Assembly: GCA_038746605.1 (NCBI GenBank)
Contig: JBCDKM010000002.1
Span: 1-64,000, forward strand
DNA: 64,000 nucleotides
From: Rubricoccus sp038746605
Lineage (GTDB): Bacteria; Bacteroidota; Rhodothermia; Rhodothermales; Rubricoccaceae
Direction: 5' to 3'
The first letter of the stretch is position 1. Every line of letters begins with the position of its first letter. The notes below the pieces were generated by a model that did no database searches, was not told the origin of the DNA, and saw only the letters and a list, made by a program, of their open reading frames with translations. Shown here piece after piece: positions 43,250 through 50,669 of the stretch. The translations under genes and the position numbers were made by a program.

Positions 43250-45772
43250 TCAGTACAACCCGACCGGGTCCACATCGAGGTTGATGCGGTGGCCTCTCGG
43301 GGGCGTGCCTACCTCCTCGGTAGCCGCCCGCACGGCCGAGGCGAGCACCGAGGCGGGCACACTCCGGGGCGCTTTGAGGTGGGTGTGCACTCGCCAGAAC
43401 CCTTTGATCTTGCCCACGAACGCCGCCACCGGCCCGAGCACCTCGGCACCCTCGATGGACGCGGCGTGGCGCTTCAGTGCATCGGTCCAAGCGCGCGCCA
43501 GCTTGTGCGTGGAGCCCTCGTACGGTCCCTTGATCTCAGCACCGATGAGGCGTCCGTACGGCGGGTAGCCGAGGGCGTGGCGCTCTACCAGTTCGTGGCG
43601 GGCAAACGCGGCGTAATCGTGCGCGAGGGCGAACTGGATGGCTGGATGCTCCGGGTTGCGGGTCTGGAGAATCACCTCGCCGGGGAGGTCGTGGCGACCC
43701 GCGCGCCCGGCGACCTGGGCGAGGAGTTGGAACGTCCGCTCCGCTGCGCGAAAGTCCGGCAGAAGCATCCCGGTATCCGCGTTGACGACCCCCACGAGCG
43801 TCACGCGCGGAAAGTCCAGCCCCTTCGCGACCATCTGTGTGCCGAGGAGCAAATCGGCCTCTCCCCTTCCGAAGCGCTCCAGAATGCGGGCGTGGGCGCC
43901 TTTGCGCGAGGTGGTGTCGAGGTCCATCCGCAAGAGGCGCGCCTCGGGGAACACCTCGGCGATCTCTTCCTCGACGCGCTGCGTGCCGCTGCCGAGGAGC
44001 TTCAGGTCGTCCGCGCCGCAAGCGGGACAGACAGGCGGCTGGCGCTCGGCGCGTCCGCAGTAGTGGCAGCGGAGCGTCCGGTTCGTCTTGTGGAGCGTGA
44101 GCGAGACGGCGCAGTCGCGGCATTCCGGAGTCCAGCCGCAGGACTCACAGGTGATGACCGGAGCGTAGCCCCTGCGGTTCTGGAGCAGGATGGTCTGCTC
44201 GCCCCGGTCGAGGCGAGCGCGGATGGCCTCGCGGAGGTCGTGCGAGAGCGCGCCCTTGAGACGGCGGATCTCCTTCTCGCGCGCGAGGTCGATGACGCGG
44301 ACCTCGGGGAGCGGGGCGGGCGCCTTGAGCGTCTCCGCCTCGGGGCCGAGGCGGGGGGAGTCGGTAGTAGAGAGCTTCTCCATTACTGGCGACTGGTTAC
44401 TGCCCCGTGCCCGCACCGGGACTCGGTCTGGCATCGCGAGGTAGCCGTACTTGCCGGAGCGCGCGTTGGCGGCCGTCTCCAGGCTCGGCGTGGCGCTGCC
44501 CAAGACGCAGACGGCGCCCGACTCGTGAGCGCGGAGTACGGCCACATCGCGGGCGTGGTAGCGCGGCGCGGGGTCGAACTGCTTGTAGCTCGCCTCGTGC
44601 TCCTCGTCCACGATGATGATCCCAAGGTCCGCGACCGGCGCGAAGATGGCACTTCGCGGCCCGATCACGACGGGATACGTGCCTCCTCGGATGCGCGTCC
44701 AGGCGTCGAGACGCTCGCCGGGGCTCATGCGGCTGTGGAGGACCGCCACGCGGTCGCCGAAGTGGGCGCGGAAGCGGCGGACCGTCTGCGGCGTCAGCGC
44801 GATCTCGGGCACGAGCACGATCCCTGACTGCCCTCGCGCGAGGACCGAGGCGAGGGCTCTCAGGTAGACCTCGGTCTTGCCGGAGCCCGTCACGCCGTGC
44901 AACAAGAACGTCGCGCCGTTTCCCACCTCAATGGCTTCTCGGAGAGCACCGAGTGCGGCCTCCTGTGCCGGGTGCAGCGTGACCTCGGCGGGGGGCGCTG
45001 GCGGGACCTCGGCCTCGTCAGCGACCCGTTCCACTTCGAGATCGTCCACGAGGACGAGGCCCTTGTCTACCAGGCTCTTGACGGTACCACTGCTCGCGCC
45101 GGTAGCCTGGAGAGCCTCGGCCTGGCGGACAGGTTCGGGGGCATCCGCGAGGAAGGCGACGAGCGCTTGCTGCTTCGCGCCCCGCAGGTCCGGCACCTCG
45201 TCTGGAGACACCGCCAGCGCGAGGTGCTTTTCGACCTTCGGCCTCGCGCGGGCCTCCTGCAACTCGTGCTCGATCCGCACCGCCCCCGCTGCCTCCATCC
45301 GCCGGAGCAGCGACTGCGGAGCCGTGGAACGCCCGAGAGCCTCGGCGAGAGCAGGCACCTTCAAGCCGCTCCCATTCGAGCTCGCGAGGGCCACCAACAC
45401 GGCACGGCCCTCGTCGCCGGGCCAATCGTCCGCGAGGGCATGGACCACGCGGCGCGTCTCCACCTCCGTCCCGCTCGGGAGCGCCGCCTTGATGGCCTCG
45501 CCCCAGGTGCAGAGGTAGTACTCCGCCACCCACTTCGTGAGCGAGAGCAGTTCGGGCGTGAGCGCGGGGCGGTCGTCCAGGACATCGAGGATCGCTTTCG
45601 CTTTGGGCGCGTCGCCCTCGCCCGTCCGCGCCACGACGCCGGTCAGCTGGCGTCGGCCGAACGGCACCAGCACGCGGGCGCCGGGCACCACCTCAGCGTC
45701 TAGCTCCGGCGGGACGCGGTACGTGAACGGCCCCTCGACGGGCGTGAGCGGGACGACCTGGGCGAGACGCAT
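43250..45772 (-). CDS. priA: Primosomal protein N' (replication restart helicase PriA)
   Basis: An 840-residue superfamily 2 helicase (E. coli PriA 732). The N-terminal 3'-DNA-binding part begins VVPLTPVEGPFTYRVPPEL. Motifs are Walker A GVTGSGKTEVYL, DEEH, LGSATPSLE, LLGTQMVAKGLDFP and the Arg-finger QVAGRAGR. The zinc region has Cys pairs CESCGWTPECRDC, CHYCG and CPACG. The extra length comes partly from an insert near residues 455-500 that carries an in-frame palindromic repeat (SPRLGPEAET). The -7 element lies only 11 nt before the ATG, so translation is probably leaderless. Confidence 0.95.
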   Translation of the reverse strand: MRLAQVVPLTPVEGPFTYRVPPELDAEVVPGARVLVPFGRRQLTGVVARTGEGDAPKAKAILDVLDDRPALTPELLSLTKWVAEYYLCTWGEAIKAALPSGTEVETRRVVHALADDWPGDEGRAVLVALASSNGSGLKVPALAEALGRSTAPQSLLRRMEAAGAVRIEHELQEARARPKVEKHLALAVSPDEVPDLRGAKQQALVAFLADAPEPVRQAEALQATGASSGTVKSLVDKGLVLVDDLEVERVADEAEVPPAPPAEVTLHPAQEAALGALREAIEVGNGATFLLHGVTGSGKTEVYLRALASVLARGQSGIVLVPEIALTPQTVRRFRAHFGDRVAVLHSRMSPGERLDAWTRIRGGTYPVVIGPRSAIFAPVADLGIIIVDEEHEASYKQFDPAPRYHARDVAVLRAHESGAVCVLGSATPSLETAANARSGKYGYLAMPDRVPVRARGSNQSPVMEKLSTTDSPRLGPEAETLKAPAPLPEVRVIDLAREKEIRRLKGALSHDLREAIRARLDRGEQTILLQNRRGYAPVITCESCGWTPECRDCAVSLTLHKTNRTLRCHYCGRAERQPPVCPACGADDLKLLGSGTQRVEEEIAEVFPEARLLRMDLDTTSRKGAHARILERFGRGEADLLLGTQMVAKGLDFPRVTLVGVVNADTGMLLPDFRAAERTFQLLAQVAGRAGRHDLPGEVILQTRNPEHPAIQFALAHDYAAFARHELVERHALGYPPYGRLIGAEIKGPYEGSTHKLARAWTDALKRHAASIEGAEVLGPVAAFVGKIKGFWRVHTHLKAPRSVPASVLASAVRAATEEVGTPPRGHRINLDVDPVGLY
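44335..44354. repeat. GC palindrome inserted in frame within priA
   Basis: CCGCCTCGG-GG-CCGAGGCGG, read on the minus strand as part of SPRLGPEAET (residues about 472-481). It lies between helicase motifs and the zinc module, in a segment of low-complexity linker type. It keeps the frame and adds no stop. Confidence 0.9.
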
Positions 45773-45775
45773 GGC

Positions 45776-45783
45776 GCAAGCTA
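45776..45783 (-). promoter_or_regulatory. Putative -7 element of priA, leaderless
   Basis: TAGCTTGC on the minus strand, starting 11 nt before the ATG at 45772. Confidence 0.42.
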
Positions 45784-45831
45784 CCGGGCAGAGCGACGGC
45801 GGTGCGTCACGGCCCCGGGAAGACGGCTCCC

Positions 45832-45853
45832 CCCGCCTCGGCACCGAGGTGGG
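45832..45853. repeat. GC palindrome, 2-nt-spacer class
   Basis: CCCGCCTCGG-CA-CCGAGGTGGG, one mismatch. It lies 6 nt beyond the stop of the lipoprotein gene at 45859 and upstream of priA. Confidence 0.85.
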
Positions 45854-45858
45854 CAGGG

Positions 45859-46848
45859 TCAGAGGCAGCGCTCGGCGCTCCAGTCGGAGTGCCCGCGCCC
45901 CTCGTAGCACCGCACCTGCGTCCCGGCGGCGTAGAAGCGCATCGCGCCGTCGCGCTCTCGAAACACGATGAGGTACCGAAGGTCCCGGACGGAATCGTCC
46001 GCGAGGCCACGCATCGTAGCGAGCACGCGCACCTCGGTGTCCGACTCGCTCACGGTCTCCACCTCGACCGGCGTTTCCGAGCCCTCGAAGTACGCGCGGA
46101 CAGCCTGTTCCGGCTCCATGTCCGGGGGGGCGTCCCCGGTGACGCCATCGTCCAAGGCGAACCGGCCGAGCGTGGGGTCGTGGAGCGGGTCGCCAGTCGG
46201 CGGGAGCGGCTCCAACGGCCGGAGACCCGCCAGAATCGGCGCGGCGGTGTCTAGCGCGAGCGGGCGGCATCCGTCCTCGTCGTTGCTGTGGAGCGTCACG
46301 AACATCATCGCGTCCCCCTCCCCGACTTCGACGTAGTCCGAGATCACGGTGCCCGGCCCCCAGTTCTGCGCCTCATCAGACGTCGGTTCCATAGACGCAC
46401 GGTACAGCGCGACGGTCGGCATGCCGGGCAGTTCGGCCAGGGCGACCTCGGTGCTCGCCTCGGGGTAGCCGGGTCCTCCGAGGCCGTCGTTCGCACCGCG
46501 CACCGTCACACACGCCCCGTCGGCTCGGCGCCACCGGACCTCGTACCCGACCGCCGGGCGGTACTCCGTGTCCGTCGTGGCGCGATCCACCGTCCAAGCG
46601 TCCATCGCGCGAGGCAAGAGAACCGCCGCCCCCAACGCGAGAAGGTCTCGCGCCTGAGCAGCCGTCAGCCCAACTTCGCGAGCGCGGGCCTCCGGGTCGT
46701 CCGCCGTTGCGGACGGAACCACGCGAACCGAAGGCGCCCCCTGCTGAGCAGAGTCCACCGGAGGAGAAGGCGCGGGGTTCTGGGACGTGGAGCATCCCGC
46801 GAGAGTCGCGAGGACGCCGACGAGGAGGGCGGTCGTGTGACGGGGCAT
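45859..46848 (-). CDS. Predicted lipoprotein of unknown function
   Basis: A 329-residue predicted lipoprotein with lipobox LAGC near residues 16-19 and a Pro/Ser-rich linker. The body is beta-rich with three Cys that could form disulfides (ADGACVTVRG, EDGCRPLA, VRCYEGRG). No conserved domain is recognised. It ends 6 nt before a palindrome; the upstream region to the DUF4260 gene also holds a palindrome. Probably monocistronic. Confidence 0.6.
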   Translation of the reverse strand: MPRHTTALLVGVLATLAGCSTSQNPAPSPPVDSAQQGAPSVRVVPSATADDPEARAREVGLTAAQARDLLALGAAVLLPRAMDAWTVDRATTDTEYRPAVGYEVRWRRADGACVTVRGANDGLGGPGYPEASTEVALAELPGMPTVALYRASMEPTSDEAQNWGPGTVISDYVEVGEGDAMMFVTLHSNDEDGCRPLALDTAAPILAGLRPLEPLPPTGDPLHDPTLGRFALDDGVTGDAPPDMEPEQAVRAYFEGSETPVEVETVSESDTEVRVLATMRGLADDSVRDLRYLIVFRERDGAMRFYAAGTQVRCYEGRGHSDWSAERCL

Positions 46849-46938
46849 ATCGGAGCGAAGGGAGTTTTCTGAGACTAACGGAACCGTGAGGGCCTACAGC
46901 GTCTGCCTCGCGCACCGTCCGAGCCTGACGCGGCCCCG

Positions 46939-46960
46939 CCCGCCTCGGCACCGAGGCGGG
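46939..46960. repeat. GC palindrome, 2-nt-spacer class
   Basis: CCCGCCTCGG-CA-CCGAGGCGGG, perfect arms. It lies 6 nt beyond the stop of the DUF4260-like gene. Confidence 0.92.
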
Positions 46961-46965
46961 CACGG

Positions 46966-47319
46966 TCAACCCCGCCCGATCCGCCCGAGGTGCGTATCGT
47001 GGAAACCGGTGGTTTCCTTGAGGCCGTGGCCCAGCGTGCGGTCCACGCCGATGTGGTTGGCCCAAAGCAGCGCGAGCGCCGTCGCCAGCGGGAAACTCAT
47101 CGCGAGGCCAACGGCCCCGAGCCCGACCGGCGCGGCGTAGGTATGCGCGGCGTTGTAAAGCCTCGCGCCCAGACGTGGATTCGCGAGGTAGCCCACCATC
47201 GCGAGGTCTGGCGCGATCCAGGCGAGGAGCCACCAGAGGCTCGTGCCCGTCTGGAAAAAGAGGACGCCTGCGAGGACAGCCACCGCGAGGTTTTCGAGAC
47301 GGAGCCAGCGCGCCGTCAC
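46966..47319 (-). CDS. DUF4260-family membrane protein
   Basis: A 117-residue integral membrane protein with a GTG start. Helices at about 10-28, 29-45 and 73-90 and the signature ending ALLWANHIGVDRTLGHGLK then TGFHDTHLG identify DUF4260, a family of small four-helix proteins of unknown role. The GTG overlaps the rpe stop (GTGA at 47316-47319), so it is translated right after rpe. The conserved His/Asp residues near the C-terminus could bind metal. Confidence 0.75.
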   Translation of the reverse strand: MTARWLRLENLAVAVLAGVLFFQTGTSLWWLLAWIAPDLAMVGYLANPRLGARLYNAAHTYAAPVGLGAVGLAMSFPLATALALLWANHIGVDRTLGHGLKETTGFHDTHLGRIGRG

Positions 47320-47993
47320 GCGAGGCCACGTCTTGCGGCCTCGGCGGACTGTCGGAAGGCCTGCACGTTGGCGGCCACGTCGCCACGGAACACCGCACTG
47401 CCTGCCACGAGAACGTCGGCGCCTGCTCGAAGGAGCGCGCCCGCGTTGTCCGGCGTGACGCCGCCGTCTACCTCGATGAGCGCGCGACTGCGGAGGCCGG
47501 AGAGCATCTCGCGGCATCGGCGGACCTTGTCCACGGACGCCTCGATGAACGACTGTCCGCCAAACCCGGGGTTGACCGACATGATGAGCACGAGGTCGAG
47601 GTCTGCCGCGATGTCTTCGAGCATGACGAGCGGCGTGGCCGGATTGAGCGCGACGCCCGCGCGGCAGCCGAGGTCCTGGATCGCGTGGATCGTCCGGTGA
47701 AGGTGCGGACAGGCTTCCTGATGGACCGTGATGAGCGCCGCGCCCGCCTCGGCAAAGTCGCCGAGGTACCGGTCTGGGTTCTCGATCATCAGGTGCACGT
47801 CCAGCGGGACATTCCGCTCGGCTGCGAGGCTTGCGAGCCCGCGCATAACCGGCGCGCCGAACGAAATGTTAGGCACGAAGTGGCCGTCCATCACATCGAT
47901 GTGGAGCCACTCGGCCCCAACGTCGAGCGCCTCCGCAGCGTGGCTACGGAGGCGCCCAAAGTCGGAAGCGAGAACGGAAGGGGCGAGGATCAC
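47316..47993 (-). CDS. rpe: Ribulose-phosphate 3-epimerase
   Basis: A 225-residue TIM-barrel enzyme that interconverts ribulose-5-P and xylulose-5-P in the pentose phosphate pathway. Motifs are ILAPSVLASDFGRL, HIDVMDGHFVPNISFG (metal His and catalytic Asp), VHQEAC (His), MSVNPGFGGQ, and VDGGVTPDNAG with the catalytic Asp. Transketolase, the next pathway step, is encoded 3 kb upstream on the same strand, with other genes between. No separate promoter was fixed. Confidence 0.95.
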   Translation of the reverse strand: MILAPSVLASDFGRLRSHAAEALDVGAEWLHIDVMDGHFVPNISFGAPVMRGLASLAAERNVPLDVHLMIENPDRYLGDFAEAGAALITVHQEACPHLHRTIHAIQDLGCRAGVALNPATPLVMLEDIAADLDLVLIMSVNPGFGGQSFIEASVDKVRRCREMLSGLRSRALIEVDGGVTPDNAGALLRAGADVLVAGSAVFRGDVAANVQAFRQSAEAARRGLA

Positions 47994-48031
47994 GAGACCG
48001 GGCGCAGTGGGCCGGTCAAGATCGCCACTCG

Positions 48032-48199
48032 TTACACCTCGGTGCGGAGGGTCGAGTTGTCGAACTCGGGATCACCGGGCTCGACGACTTTCAGGATGGT
48101 GTCGAGGTTGGAAAGGCCTCGGGCGGCGGCGGCAGCGATCAGGAGCACCGCGGCGATGAAGAGGGCCAGGCTAAGCAGGAGCATGGGAAGCGGGGTCAT
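48032..48199 (-). CDS. Small single-helix membrane protein
   Basis: A 55-residue protein: a hydrophobic helix at residues 3-26 (LPMLLLSLALFIAAVLLIA) followed by RGLSNLDTILKVVEPGDPEFDNSTLRTEV, which is acidic. The start is the ATG at 48199; the frame upstream is unsupported. Because it sits between the zinc-ribbon gene and rpe on one strand with gaps of about 40 nt, it may belong to their transcript. No family recognised. Confidence 0.55.
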   Translation of the reverse strand: MTPLPMLLLSLALFIAAVLLIAAAAARGLSNLDTILKVVEPGDPEFDNSTLRTEV

Positions 48200-48239
48200 G
48201 TCGGTGAATGTCGGGTCGGGAAGGCGGAAAGTCGGGGAC

Positions 48240-48413
48240 TCACGCCTCCAGCGGGGAGCGCTCGCAGCGTGAGCAGCGGTACTCGCCGCGAAGGGCGTTC
48301 GTCTGCCAGGGCGTGGGCCGTCCGCAGTGCGGGCAGTCGCCCCAGTAGACCGCTCGCGAGACACCCGCGACGGAGCGCAGGGCCGCGAAGATGGTCGGGA
48401 AGGAAAGCCTCAT
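48240..48413 (-). CDS. Small zinc-ribbon protein
   Basis: A 57-residue protein (MRLSFPTIFAALRSVAG at the start). Two CxxC pairs, GDCPHCGRPTPWQ and YRCSRCERSP, are spaced 19 residues apart, as in a zinc ribbon, and the final residues are LEA. It could bind nucleic acid or a protein partner; nothing more is visible. The ATG overlaps the stop of a short upstream frame by ATGA, which favours real translation. It is below the length usually reported by gene callers. Confidence 0.65.
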   Translation of the reverse strand: MRLSFPTIFAALRSVAGVSRAVYWGDCPHCGRPTPWQTNALRGEYRCSRCERSPLEA

Positions 48414-48535
48414 GGTGTGCGAGGTGGGTTCGCCTCAATCAACGCTGCAGCGCGGCAGAAGTCGCGCACCAGATCCTCCGAAAGCCCTTCCTGCACAACG
48501 ACTTAATGCCGAAGCGCTTCCGAAATCGCTTCCAT
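48410..48535 (-). pseudogene. Possible small gene broken by an in-frame TAA
   Basis: From ATG at 48535 the frame reads MEAISEALRH, a TAA (48505-48503), then VVVQEGLSEDLVRDFCRAAA and LIEANPPRTP to a TGA that overlaps the zinc-ribbon ATG. The helix-like second half and the ATGA coupling look coding. Either translation begins at the internal GTG (about 28 residues) or the gene is interrupted. Confidence 0.3.
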
Positions 48536-48545
48536 TACAGACCCT

Positions 48546-49409
48546 TTACACCCGTCCGCCTCGCGCAACCGCTTCCAGGTATGGCCCGAGGCGGCGCGAC
48601 CCGTGCGGGGGCGCCACGATGTCGTGCTCGTGGATGGCCGCGACGAACCGGATCACCTCCTTCAGCCGCTGGTCCACCGCTCCTACCAGCCCTGCGTTGA
48701 ACCGAGCGAGGCCCGGAGGAACAGAAACGAACCGGGCCTTCTTTCCGACGGCCTCGAACGCGAGACGCGCGATGGCCTCGCGGGAGAGCACCTCGGGCCC
48801 GCCCGCCTCGGTGATCCCCTCGCCACCCTCCAGCGCGTCCACCACGACGACCGCGAGGTCGGCCTCATGGATCGGGTTCGTCGTCACCTCACGGCCCAGG
48901 ACGGGCATCACGCCCAGCCTCGCGAGTGGGAGGTACGCCGTGAAGGCCGCGAAGAAGCCTGTGGGCCGCACGATGGCGGTCGTGATGCCGGACTCGCGAA
49001 CGGCTTCCTCCGCCTCGCGATGGGCGGCGACGTACCCGAGGCGGGCCATCTCGGGCGGACCCGCCACGGAGACGTACACCGCGCGACCCACGCCCGCCTC
49101 TGCCGCTGCCTCTGTCACGTACCGGGCGCCGACCGTGTCCACCCCTCTGAAGCCCCGCTTGTCGATCCGCGGCGCGAGGGACGAGATGGACGCCCCCGCC
49201 GCCAAGATCACGGCGTCCACCCCCTCACAGGCCGAACGAAGCGAGGCCGGATCCAGAAGATTTGCTGTGACCGCTTCGTCCGCCTCGGGCGGCACGCGGG
49301 AGGCCTCGCGGCTGGTACCGCGTACCCACACGCTCCGGTGCTTCAGTTCGCGCACGACCTCGCGGCCCATCGTCCCACTCGCGCCGACGACGAGAACGCG
49401 ATCACTCAT
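48546..49409 (-). CDS. NAD(P)-binding SDR/NmrA-like oxidoreductase
   Basis: A 287-residue protein of the atypical short-chain dehydrogenase group. The dinucleotide-binding loop is VLVVGASGTMGREVVREL, followed by TANLLDPASLRSACEGVDAVI, a core YVSVAG, the acceptor helix HREAEEAVRESGIT and IVRPTGFFAAF. The catalytic Tyr of classical SDRs is not in the expected YxxxK form, so it may be a sensor or a low-specificity reductase (NmrA type). It overlaps the cupin gene by 8 nt, so the two probably cooperate. The substrate is unknown. Confidence 0.8.
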   Translation of the reverse strand: MSDRVLVVGASGTMGREVVRELKHRSVWVRGTSREASRVPPEADEAVTANLLDPASLRSACEGVDAVILAAGASISSLAPRIDKRGFRGVDTVGARYVTEAAAEAGVGRAVYVSVAGPPEMARLGYVAAHREAEEAVRESGITTAIVRPTGFFAAFTAYLPLARLGVMPVLGREVTTNPIHEADLAVVVVDALEGGEGITEAGGPEVLSREAIARLAFEAVGKKARFVSVPPGLARFNAGLVGAVDQRLKEVIRFVAAIHEHDIVAPPHGSRRLGPYLEAVARGGRV

Positions 49410-49734
49410 TGCCCTCACCGCCCTCGGGGCCGTAGAAGAAGACCCAGGTCGCGAAGTCGTCGGAGAAGTCCACGAAGCGGTGATCATCGCCTGCCGGGAC
49501 GAAGAGCACCTCGCCGGGCTCGATGGGCTGACGCTCGCCCTCGTGCACGAAGAAGCCCGAGCCCGAGACGATCACGTACACCTCGTCGCGCGTGTGTGGC
49601 GTCTGTCGGTCCACACCGTCCGGCTGGTAGAACTCGACGGTCAGCGTCCCATGCCGGAACACCTCGACGAACTCGCCCGGGGCCGATGCCAAGGCGGAGC
49701 GAGCGTTGGAGGTCGTCAACCGGGGTTGGATCAT
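49402..49734 (-). CDS. Cupin-domain protein
   Basis: A 110-residue single cupin, with PHTRDEVYVIVSGSGFFVHEGE (motif 1 with His and Glu) and PAGDDHRFVDF (motif 2). Proteins of this size are small metal-binding beta-barrels, often isomerases or dioxygenases. ATG at 49734 was chosen; ATG 49761 and GTG 49779 are alternatives, the last directly abutting the MliC-like stop. It overlaps the SDR gene by 8 nt. Confidence 0.8.
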   Translation of the reverse strand: MIQPRLTTSNARSALASAPGEFVEVFRHGTLTVEFYQPDGVDRQTPHTRDEVYVIVSGSGFFVHEGERQPIEPGEVLFVPAGDDHRFVDFSDDFATWVFFYGPEGGEGNE

Positions 49735-49779
49735 GGCACCGGGGCCTCGTGCTGTACCCATCGGCCGCAACGTGGGCAC

Positions 49780-50154
49780 CTACGCGTCGATGGCAGCGGT
49801 GCAGTCCGCGAGGACCATCACCTCATTCTCCACCACGAAGGCGCCCTCGTCCGAGATCCAGACCTCGGTCCTGCCCGCGACGTACCGCGCGCCCATGCTG
49901 GATGCGGTACGCTCTAGTTCGAGCGTCGCCTCACCGCGCGTCAACTCCAGGCGGTCCTCACCGAGAGGCGTCGCGGTGAAGATGTCACCACCGGAGCAGG
50001 TGTAGGTCGTGGCCTCGGTGATGGGTGCGGGACCGGAGTGAGGACCAACAGCGGCTGGGCTCTCCGCGTCGTCGGGGATGGCGTCGAGGACGTCGGGCGA
50101 GTTCTCGCAGCCTGCGAGAAGGAGCGTGGCGAAGAGGAACGACGTACGGAACAT
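49780..50154 (-). CDS. MliC/PliC-family lysozyme-inhibitor-like lipoprotein
   Basis: A 124-residue predicted lipoprotein (lipobox LAGC at 13-16). The C-terminal domain TYTCSGGDIFTATPLGEDRL to GRTEVWISDEGAFVVENE and VLADC matches the MliC/PliC fold, with the two Cys that form the family disulfide. Such proteins block host-type lysozyme at the outer membrane. It lies directly upstream of the cupin gene and 12 nt after the 163-residue membrane protein gene, which suggests one transcript. Confidence 0.72.
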   Translation of the reverse strand: MFRTSFLFATLLLAGCENSPDVLDAIPDDAESPAAVGPHSGPAPITEATTYTCSGGDIFTATPLGEDRLELTRGEATLELERTASSMGARYVAGRTEVWISDEGAFVVENEVMVLADCTAAIDA

Positions 50155-50165
50155 GAGCGGTGAGA

Positions 50166-50657
50166 TCAGGAGGCCACAGCAACGCCTCGCGAGCGGACCC
50201 GATCCACGAGCAGCATCGCGAGGACACCGAGGAGTCCCATCGCGACGACGCCCGGCCAGACGGGTTGGAGCGGGAGCATGCGCACGGGACCAGCGGACAC
50301 TTCGCTGAGCGGGTGCGAGGCCACAGGCTGGACGCTCGTGCCGGAGGTCCGGACGAAGCCGCGCACGACCGTGAATGGCCAGCCCACCTTCAGGACTTGC
50401 TCGCTGTAGCGCCCCGCCTCGGTCTCTCCTGCGACGAACGAGCGGCGCGTCCACCACCGATGGTCCGCCACGCCCTCCGTCGCGCTCCATGCGGCCGGGT
50501 CGCTCTCTACCTCCGCAAAGGAGAACGCCAACGCCTCGGCCGCTTGCTCCCCCGGAAGGTCCGGCGCGCTGGCGGGCGGGATCAGCGTCCCGAGGCCTGC
50601 GTAGAGAACGAAGGCGAGAACAGCGAACCCGACAAACCGGAGGAGGACCGTGCGCAT
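50166..50657 (-). CDS. Two-helix membrane protein of unknown function
   Basis: A 163-residue protein: an N-terminal helix (LLRFVGFAVLAFVLYAGLG), a soluble middle part (about 30-130; SPAAWSAT-like composition, WWTRRSFVAGE) that must lie outside the cytoplasm, and a second helix (VVAMGLLGVLAMLLV) with a short Arg-rich tail (DRVRSRG). No family recognised. It follows the transketolase stop by 12 nt and precedes the MliC-like gene by 12 nt. Confidence 0.6.
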   Translation of the reverse strand: MRTVLLRFVGFAVLAFVLYAGLGTLIPPASAPDLPGEQAAEALAFSFAEVESDPAAWSATEGVADHRWWTRRSFVAGETEAGRYSEQVLKVGWPFTVVRGFVRTSGTSVQPVASHPLSEVSAGPVRMLPLQPVWPGVVAMGLLGVLAMLLVDRVRSRGVAVAS

Positions 50658-50669
50658 AGCAGGATGAGC

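Noticed and set aside
40773..43568. Long plus-strand frames (for example 42309-43568) opposite the secreted orphan
   Set aside because: They are Arg/His-rich, lack domain motifs and are typical antisense frames in GC-rich DNA; the minus-strand protein has a signal peptide and promoter.
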